A stretch of 64,000 bases of DNA, taken from NCBI GenBank assembly GCA_000421085.1, contig ATWE01000003.1, positions 372,001 to 436,000 of the forward strand, in the 5' to 3' direction. Below the pieces are notes generated by a model. The model ran no database searches. It was not told the DNA's origin and saw nothing but the letters and a program-made list of their open reading frames with translations. Both the position numbers and the translations under genes were made by a program. The stretch is from Ensifer sp. USDA 6670. Lineage in GTDB: Bacteria > Pseudomonadota > Alphaproteobacteria > Rhizobiales > Rhizobiaceae. This document shows, piece after piece, positions 59,065-64,000 of the stretch. Numbering within the stretch: the stretch's first letter is position 1; every line of letters begins with the position of its first letter.

Positions 59065-60840
59065 ATGAAAATGACGACCGAAGAGGCGTTTGTAAAAGTC
59101 CTGCAGATGCACGGTATCGAGCATGCGTTCGGGATCATCGGCTCGGCGATGATGCCCGTATCGGACCTGTTTCCGAAGGCGGGCATCCGCTTCTGGGACT
59201 GTGCCCACGAGACCAATGCCGGCATGATGGCCGACGGCTTCAGCCGTGCGACCGGCACGATGTCGATGGCGATCGGCCAGAACGGCCCCGGCGTGACCGG
59301 TTTCATTACGGCCATGAAGACGGCCTACTGGAACCATACGCCGCTGCTCATGGTCACGCCGCAGGCATCCAACAAGACCATCGGCCAGGGCGGCTTCCAG
59401 GAAGTCGACCAGATGGCGATGTTCGAAGAGATGGTCTGCTATCAGGAGGAAGTGCGCGATCCGAGCCGCATTCCCGAAGTCCTCAACCGGGTCATCGAAA
59501 AGGCATGGCGCGGTTGTGCACCGGCGCAGATCAACATCCCGCGCGACTTCTGGACGCATGTGATCGACGTGGACCTGCCGCGCATCGTCCGCTTCGAGCG
59601 GCCGGCGGGCGGACCTGCGGCAATCGCCCAAGCCGCGCGGCTGCTTTCGGAAGCGAAGTTCCCGGTCATTCTCAACGGCGCCGGTGTCGTCATCGGCAAC
59701 GCCATCCAGGAATCCATGGCACTTGCGGAAAAGCTGGATGCGCCGGTGTGCTGCGGCTATCAGCACAACGACGCCTTTCCCGGCAGCCACCGGCTATCGG
59801 TCGGACCCTTGGGCTACAACGGCTCGAAGGCGGCGATGGAATTGATCAGCAAGGCAGATGTCGTGTTGGCATTGGGTACGCGGCTCAATCCGTTTTCGAC
59901 ATTGCCGGGCTATGGCATCGACTATTGGCCGAAGGATGCGTCGATCATTCAGGTCGACATCAATGCCGACCGGATCGGACTGACCAAGAAGGTGACGGTC
60001 GGAATTTGCGGTGACGCGAAACAGGTGGCGCAGCAGATTCTTCAGCAGCTTGCGCCCGCCGCCGGCGACGCGAACCGCGAGGAACGCAAGGCGCTGGTCC
60101 ACCAGACACGCTCGGCCTGGCTGCAGCAGCTCTCGTCGATGGATCACGAAGACGACGATCCGGGCACGGAGTGGAACGTCGGCGCACGCCAGCGTGAGCC
60201 CGATCGCATGTCGCCTCGCCAGGTCTGGCGGGCGATCCAGGCCGTGCTTCCGAAGGAGGCTATCATCTCCACTGACATCGGCAACAATTGCGCGATCGGC
60301 AACGCCTATCCGAGCTTCGAACAGGGCAGGAAATATCTGGCGCCCGGCATGTTCGGTCCATGCGGCTACGGCTTCCCGTCGATCGTCGGCGCCAAGATCG
60401 GCTGCCCGGACGTGCCGGTGGTCGGCTTTGCCGGCGACGGCGCCTTCGGCATCTCGATGAACGAGATGACGTCGATCGGCCGCGAGGGCTGGCCGGCGAT
60501 CACCATGGTGATCTTCCGCAACTACCAGTGGGGAGCGGAGAAGCGGAATACGACGCTCTGGTACGACAATAATTTCGTCGGCACCGAGCTCAATCCGAAC
60601 CTGAGCTATGCCAAGGTTGCAGATGGCTGCGGCCTCAAGGGCGTGACGGTCGACACGCCGGCCGCCCTTAGCGAGGCGCTTGCAAAGGCGATCGAGGACC
60701 AGGCCAAGGGCATCACCACCTTCGTCGAGGTCGTCCTCAACCAGGAACTTGGCGAGCCCTTCCGGCGCGATGCGATGAAGAAGCCGGTCGCCGTGGCCGG
60801 CATCGATCGCGCCGACATGCGGCCGCAGCGATATATGTAA
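59065..60840 (+). CDS. xsc: Sulfoacetaldehyde acetyltransferase
   Basis: The product is 591 aa, the standard Xsc length. It has a thiamine-diphosphate enzyme fold: the N-terminal PYR domain begins TTEEAFVKVLQMHGIEHAFG, and the catalytic glutamate region is near DCAHETNAGMMADGF. The TPP motif GDGAFGISMNEMTSIGRE with the distal FRNYQWGAEK is at about residues 455-490. It converts sulfoacetaldehyde and phosphate to acetyl phosphate and sulfite. Xsc is specific to C2-sulfonate pathways and anchors the annotation of this cluster. Confidence 0.96.
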   Translation: MKMTTEEAFVKVLQMHGIEHAFGIIGSAMMPVSDLFPKAGIRFWDCAHETNAGMMADGFSRATGTMSMAIGQNGPGVTGFITAMKTAYWNHTPLLMVTPQASNKTIGQGGFQEVDQMAMFEEMVCYQEEVRDPSRIPEVLNRVIEKAWRGCAPAQINIPRDFWTHVIDVDLPRIVRFERPAGGPAAIAQAARLLSEAKFPVILNGAGVVIGNAIQESMALAEKLDAPVCCGYQHNDAFPGSHRLSVGPLGYNGSKAAMELISKADVVLALGTRLNPFSTLPGYGIDYWPKDASIIQVDINADRIGLTKKVTVGICGDAKQVAQQILQQLAPAAGDANREERKALVHQTRSAWLQQLSSMDHEDDDPGTEWNVGARQREPDRMSPRQVWRAIQAVLPKEAIISTDIGNNCAIGNAYPSFEQGRKYLAPGMFGPCGYGFPSIVGAKIGCPDVPVVGFAGDGAFGISMNEMTSIGREGWPAITMVIFRNYQWGAEKRNTTLWYDNNFVGTELNPNLSYAKVADGCGLKGVTVDTPAALSEALAKAIEDQAKGITTFVEVVLNQELGEPFRRDAMKKPVAVAGIDRADMRPQRYM

Positions 60841-60856
60841 GAAGCTCGCGCGACTC

Positions 60857-60880
60857 GCTCGGCGGCGATGGCCGCCGAGC
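60857..60880 (+). other. Stem-loop between xsc and tauZ
   Basis: gctcggcggc pairs perfectly with gccgccgagc over gatg. There is no T tract. It lies 16 bases after the xsc stop and may protect the xsc message or reduce expression of the downstream genes. Confidence 0.65.
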
Positions 60881-60900
60881 TTACTCAACGGGAAGAAAAG

Positions 60901-61938
60901 ATGGACGCGATCTCCAAAACCGAGCGACGGAAGCAATCCCTGTCGGCCGTTCTGTCGACCTACGGACCGGGTCTGCTGGTGACGGCCGCCGTCGCCATGG
61001 CTGCCCAGTTCCTGTCGGAGCACTACGGGGCGCCGGCGATGCTGATGGCGCTGCTGCTGGGGATCGCCTTCCACTTCCTGGCGGAAGAAGGACGCTGCGT
61101 CGCGGGCATCGAGCTCTCTGCAAAGCTGGTCTTGAGGATCGGTGTGGCGCTGCTCGGCATGCGTATCAGCGTCGAGCTTCTGATCGGGCTGGGCGCCGGC
61201 ACCATTCTGCTGCTCGTCTCGGCGATCGTGGCGACCATCCTGTTCGGTCTCCTGGCCGCCCGCCTTCTTGGCCGGGGCTGGCGTCTCGCTCTTCTTACCA
61301 GCGGCGCGGTCGCCATTTGCGGCGCCTCGGCCGCAATGGCCATCGCCGCCGTGCTGCCACGAAACGAGTTTTCCGAGCGCAATCTGATCTTCACCGTTCT
61401 GTCGGTGACCGTGCTGAGCACGCTTGCCATGATCGGCTATCCGATCGTCGCCGAGTATCTCGGTCTTGACGCTCAGGCCACCGGCATCTTTTTCGGCGGC
61501 ACGATCCATGATGTCGCCCAGGTGGTGGGAGCCGGCTTTTCGGTTTCGCCGGAGGCGGGCGAGACCGCGACGCTCGTCAAGCTCATCCGCGTGACGATGC
61601 TGGCGCCGGTCGTCCTCATCTTTTCGCTGGTCCTGCGCAGCGTTCCGCAGGAGGGCGCGTCGATCGGAAAGCGCGCGCCGCTCGTCCCGGGCTTCGTCCT
61701 GGCGTTCCTCGCTCTTGCGGGCTTCAATTCCGCCGGGCTGGTGCCGGCACTCGCAAGCGAGGTCGGGATGGAGATCTCGCGATGGGCACTGCTGGCGGGC
61801 ATCGTCGCCGTCGGCATGAAGACGTCGCTGCGCCGCGTCCTCGAAGTCGGCGGAGATGCCGTTGCGCTCGTCGTGGCCGAAACGCTGTTCATCGCCGTCT
61901 TCATACTCGCCGGCATGTACTATCTGGGGCACAGTTGA
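60901..61938 (+). CDS. tauZ: UPF0324/YeiH family exporter, probable sulfite/sulfate exporter
   Basis: The product is 345 aa from ATG 60901, with GGGAAGA upstream. It has about ten membrane helices and the family motifs LRIGVALLGMRIS (about residues 78-90), AICGASAAMAIAAVLP, FFGGTIHDVAQVVGAGFS and GMKTSLRRV. Members in sulfonate clusters (TauZ, SuyZ) are proposed to export sulfate or sulfite; that role is by family and context. The stop overlaps the pta start by one base, so the two are translationally coupled. Confidence 0.82.
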   Translation: MDAISKTERRKQSLSAVLSTYGPGLLVTAAVAMAAQFLSEHYGAPAMLMALLLGIAFHFLAEEGRCVAGIELSAKLVLRIGVALLGMRISVELLIGLGAGTILLLVSAIVATILFGLLAARLLGRGWRLALLTSGAVAICGASAAMAIAAVLPRNEFSERNLIFTVLSVTVLSTLAMIGYPIVAEYLGLDAQATGIFFGGTIHDVAQVVGAGFSVSPEAGETATLVKLIRVTMLAPVVLIFSLVLRSVPQEGASIGKRAPLVPGFVLAFLALAGFNSAGLVPALASEVGMEISRWALLAGIVAVGMKTSLRRVLEVGGDAVALVVAETLFIAVFILAGMYYLGHS

Positions 61939-62930
61939 TGAAACCTCTCGATCGCATCATCGACGCCGCAAGGAAAGCACCGCGGCACATCGTCCTTCCG
62001 GAAGGCGAGGACCCGCGGATCGTCGCCGGCGCCGTGCAGGCGAGGCGGGAAGGGTTGGCGGAGATAACGCTGATCGGAAACCGTGAGGTGATCACGCAGA
62101 GGCTCGCGGCCCTGGACGCGATCCCGCAGGAATTCCGGATCGAGGACCCGGCGTGCTCGCCGCTTACCGGTGACTTCGCGACCGCCTATCTCGAGCGAAG
62201 AAAGAGCAAAGGCGTTGACGAGGCGGCGGCTCGGGCGGCCGTCCTCTCACCGCTGACCTTCGCCGCGATGATGGTGCGCGAAGGAATAGCCGACGGGACT
62301 GTCGGCGGCGCGGTGGCGACGACCGCAGACACGGTTCGCGCCGCGCTGCAGGTGATCGGCAGGGCGCCCGGCGTCGGGCTCGTCTCCAGTTTCTTTCTCA
62401 TGATGCTCTGCGAGCCCCATCACGCCAGGAAGGGCGCCTTCGTTTTTGCCGATTGCGGTCTGGTCGTGGACCCGGACGCGGCCGGTCTCGCCGATATCGC
62501 GCGCATGTCGGCCAAGTCCTATGAAAAGCTTGCCGGAGAGCGGGCGAAAGTTGCGATGCTCTCTTTCTCGACAGGCGGCAGCGCCGCACACGAGCGCGTC
62601 TCCAAGGTCGTCGAGGCAACCGGCATGGCGCGGCACGCCGAGCCCGATCTCATCATCGACGGCGAATTGCAGTTCGACAGCGCCTTCGTCGAGGCCGTCT
62701 GTCTGACGAAGGCGCCGCATTCGGCGCTGCGCGGGGAGGCCAACGTCTTCGTGTTCCCGAACCTGGACGCGGCCAATATCGGCTACAAGATCGCCCAGCG
62801 GATCGGCGGCGCGACGGCGATCGGCCCTATCCTCCAAGGACTTTCACGACCGGCCAACGACCTTTCGCGCGGCTGCAGTGCGGCCGACGTCTTCCATATG
62901 ATTGCCGTCACCGTCGTGCAGGCCGCGTAA
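61938..62930 (+). CDS. pta: Phosphate acetyltransferase
   Basis: The product is 330 aa, the short PTA_PTB form without an N-terminal DRTGG or P-loop domain. The conserved start IVLPEGEDPRIVAGA (about residues 19-33), the FFLMML core and the C-terminal NIGYKIAQRIGGATAIGPIL with GLSRPANDLSRGC are visible. It turns the acetyl phosphate made by Xsc into acetyl-CoA for central metabolism. ATG 61938 shares its first base with the tauZ stop. It ends the taurine operon. Confidence 0.94.
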   Translation: MKPLDRIIDAARKAPRHIVLPEGEDPRIVAGAVQARREGLAEITLIGNREVITQRLAALDAIPQEFRIEDPACSPLTGDFATAYLERRKSKGVDEAAARAAVLSPLTFAAMMVREGIADGTVGGAVATTADTVRAALQVIGRAPGVGLVSSFFLMMLCEPHHARKGAFVFADCGLVVDPDAAGLADIARMSAKSYEKLAGERAKVAMLSFSTGGSAAHERVSKVVEATGMARHAEPDLIIDGELQFDSAFVEAVCLTKAPHSALRGEANVFVFPNLDAANIGYKIAQRIGGATAIGPILQGLSRPANDLSRGCSAADVFHMIAVTVVQAA

Positions 62931-63043
62931 CGTCAGTTTCGCCGCGCCCGCCTGTCTCCCGCTCCACAAAACATCACATATCGCAAATTAATTGGCGGCA
63001 TCGCAGCCGTTCTGCATCACGTCCGCGACATCTCTTGCGGCGA

Positions 63044-63061
63044 GCCACAAATATTGCAACA
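63044..63061. promoter_or_regulatory. Operator-like site upstream of the DeoR/GlpR gene
   Basis: gccacaaatattgcaaca, read on the minus strand, is tgttgcaatatttgtggc, which matches tgttgcattttgtggc at 63856-63871 apart from a two-base length difference. It ends 8 bases before the regulator's ATG at 63070, suggesting autoregulation. Confidence 0.6.
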
Positions 63062-63069
63062 TTGTCCGC

Positions 63070-63855
63070 ATGTCCAAATTGCCGAACACCCGGGCGCTTG
63101 CGCCCCGCCGCCATGAAGAAATATTGAGGCGCGTCGCTTCCGAAGGTTCGGTGAGCATTGCCGAGCTTGCCGCCTATTTCGACGTCTCGCGCGAAACGAT
63201 CCGCCGGGACATGAAGTATCTGGCCGATCGCGGCCAGCTCGATGTCGTGCATGGGGGCGCCACCCTGTTCGAGGCAACTGAGCCCGCACTGGTCCAGCGA
63301 AGCGGGGAAAACGCCGCGGCAAAGGCGGCGATAGGTCGTAAGGCGGCCGAACTGGTGAAGGACGGCATGGTGGTCTTTCTCGACTCGGGCACGACGACAC
63401 TGGCCGTCGCACACGCACTAAGCGGTCTGCGTGACCTGACCGTCTGCACCACCGGCCTCGCCATCGCGCTGCATATGTGCCGCCAGTCGCAAGTCCGGGT
63501 GCACATGCTGGGCGGCGAGATCGACCCTGCCGAGGAGGCGGCAGTGGGCCTCGACGCGCTGGAGGCAATCGGCCGCTTCCGAGTGGACATCGCCTTTCTC
63601 GGCGGGGGAGGGCTTTCTCCTGACGGCGAGGTTACCGACTTCACCCGTAACGGCGCCGAGCAGCGCTCGCGCATGATCGCGATGGCCGGCAAGGCCTATT
63701 TCGTCCTCGACAGTTCGAAATTCGGACGGTTGACGCCCCTTCGAATTCCCGGGTTCCATCAGGCGGCCGGTGTGATCGTGGATACGCCACCCCCTCCGAC
63801 GATCTCGGAAGCCCTCGAGCGGAAAGGACCGCGCGTCGTCGTTGCCACAGGGTGA
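63070..63855 (+). CDS. DeoR/GlpR family regulator
   Basis: The product is 261 aa from ATG 63070; no good ribosome site is visible, and an upstream TTG frame looks non-coding. The HTH is SIAELAAYFDVSRETIRRDM (about residues 28-47) with VVHGGATL after it, and the sensor domain has VFLDSGTTTLAVAHALSG and FLGGGGLSPDGEVTDF. The operator overlapping its start and a matching one after its stop suggest that it controls itself and the next gene, a FAD-dependent oxidoreductase. A role in glycerol-phosphate, sarcosine or dimethylglycine-type metabolism is possible but open. Confidence 0.88.
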   Translation: MSKLPNTRALAPRRHEEILRRVASEGSVSIAELAAYFDVSRETIRRDMKYLADRGQLDVVHGGATLFEATEPALVQRSGENAAAKAAIGRKAAELVKDGMVVFLDSGTTTLAVAHALSGLRDLTVCTTGLAIALHMCRQSQVRVHMLGGEIDPAEEAAVGLDALEAIGRFRVDIAFLGGGGLSPDGEVTDFTRNGAEQRSRMIAMAGKAYFVLDSSKFGRLTPLRIPGFHQAAGVIVDTPPPPTISEALERKGPRVVVATG

Positions 63856-63871
63856 TGTTGCATTTTGTGGC
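63856..63871. promoter_or_regulatory. Operator-like site upstream of the terminal oxidoreductase gene
   Basis: tgttgcattttgtggc lies just after the DeoR stop and 63 bp before the next ATG. It is followed by atattgtgttgcc, a further partial copy. It matches the inverse of the site at 63044-63061. Confidence 0.6.
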
Positions 63872-63934
63872 ATATTGTGTTGCCTTCTGTGACTTTCCGG
63901 CTATGCTGACACCAGTCCATTGGGAGGTCGGTTC

Positions 63935-64000
63935 ATGGCGCAGGAATTTCCAACACAGGCACGGGTCGTCATCGTCGGCGGCGGCATCATAGGCTGTTCC
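63935..64000 (+). CDS. FAD-dependent oxidoreductase, 5' end only
   Basis: Twenty-two codons are visible before the window ends. After MAQEFPTQA comes RVVIVGGGIIGCS, a GxGxxG FAD-binding motif at the extreme N-terminus. This is typical of DAO-family enzymes such as sarcosine, dimethylglycine or glycerol-3-phosphate dehydrogenases. TGGGAGG precedes ATG 63935. It is likely controlled by the DeoR protein just upstream. Confidence 0.8.
   Translation, partial: MAQEFPTQARVVIVGGGIIGCS

Noticed and set aside
59794..61932. A 712-codon open frame on the minus strand opposite xsc and tauZ
   Set aside because: It mirrors two well-supported genes with conserved motifs, has a skewed Arg/His/Gln composition and no domain. 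Long antisense frames are common in GC-rich DNA.

Overview
The window looks like a stretch of a Sinorhizobium/Ensifer (Rhizobiaceae) replicon, most likely a large secondary replicon of the pSymB type. Reasons: it is GC-rich, it carries Rhizobium-type intergenic mosaic (RIME-like) palindromes, it is dominated by solute importers with catabolic operons and their own local regulators, and its complete taurine-dissimilation cluster resembles the one I remember from S. meliloti pSymB. I see no tRNA, rRNA, CRISPR array, phage or intact insertion sequence. The species and replicon assignment is inference.

Layout. 0-2.5 kb: a partial hypothetical gene, a secreted Gln-rich protein and an AI-2E family transporter. 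2.7-7.7 kb: an AraC regulator and a periplasmic-type molybdenum aldehyde oxidoreductase (paoABC). 7.7-14.5 kb: a ribose-type ABC importer operon ending in a phytanoyl-CoA-dioxygenase-like enzyme, with a divergent LacI regulator and two palindromic operators. 14.6-21.9 kb: one long minus-strand uronate operon (uxaC, TRAP transporter, GntR regulator, kduI, kduD, kdgF), with a divergent Gfo/Idh/MocA oxidoreductase behind a large palindrome. 23-29.4 kb: envelope and stress-type genes, including two YihY/BrkB paralogues, two DUF2231 proteins, a YetF-like protein and a lipoprotein glucose/sorbosone-type dehydrogenase. 29.6-36.3 kb: an alternative cytochrome oxidase operon (CtaG-like factor, triheme cytochrome c, CoxB with fused cytochrome c, a cation exchanger, a subunit I+III fusion and a small membrane protein). 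36.3-43.1 kb: a tagatose-type ABC importer with a PfkB kinase, a GatZ/KbaZ-like enzyme and a LacI regulator.

43.3-52.6 kb is a mixed accessory stretch of single genes (GFA enzyme, DUF427, esterase, FabMG-like protein, DeoR regulator, Nudix, GNAT, Rrf2 with a flavoprotein). It also holds four decayed genes: a frameshifted P-loop kinase, a copy of the 3' end of tauR, a truncated GNAT and an aldo/keto-reductase scrap. 52.6-62.9 kb is the taurine cluster: TauR, TauABC importer, TauXY dehydrogenase, Xsc, a TauZ-like exporter and Pta. Together they take taurine to acetyl-CoA, ammonium and sulfite. The window closes with a DeoR/GlpR regulator and the first 22 codons of a FAD-dependent oxidoreductase, with matching operator-like sites on either side of the regulator.

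The points most worth a second look are: a heme-copper oxidase whose canonical K-channel lysine is glutamine and whose operon contains a cation exchanger; the uncharacterised importer plus dioxygenase operon with its twin operators; the tauR remnant 6 kb from intact tauR; and hairpins between binding-protein and ATPase genes in the importer operons.
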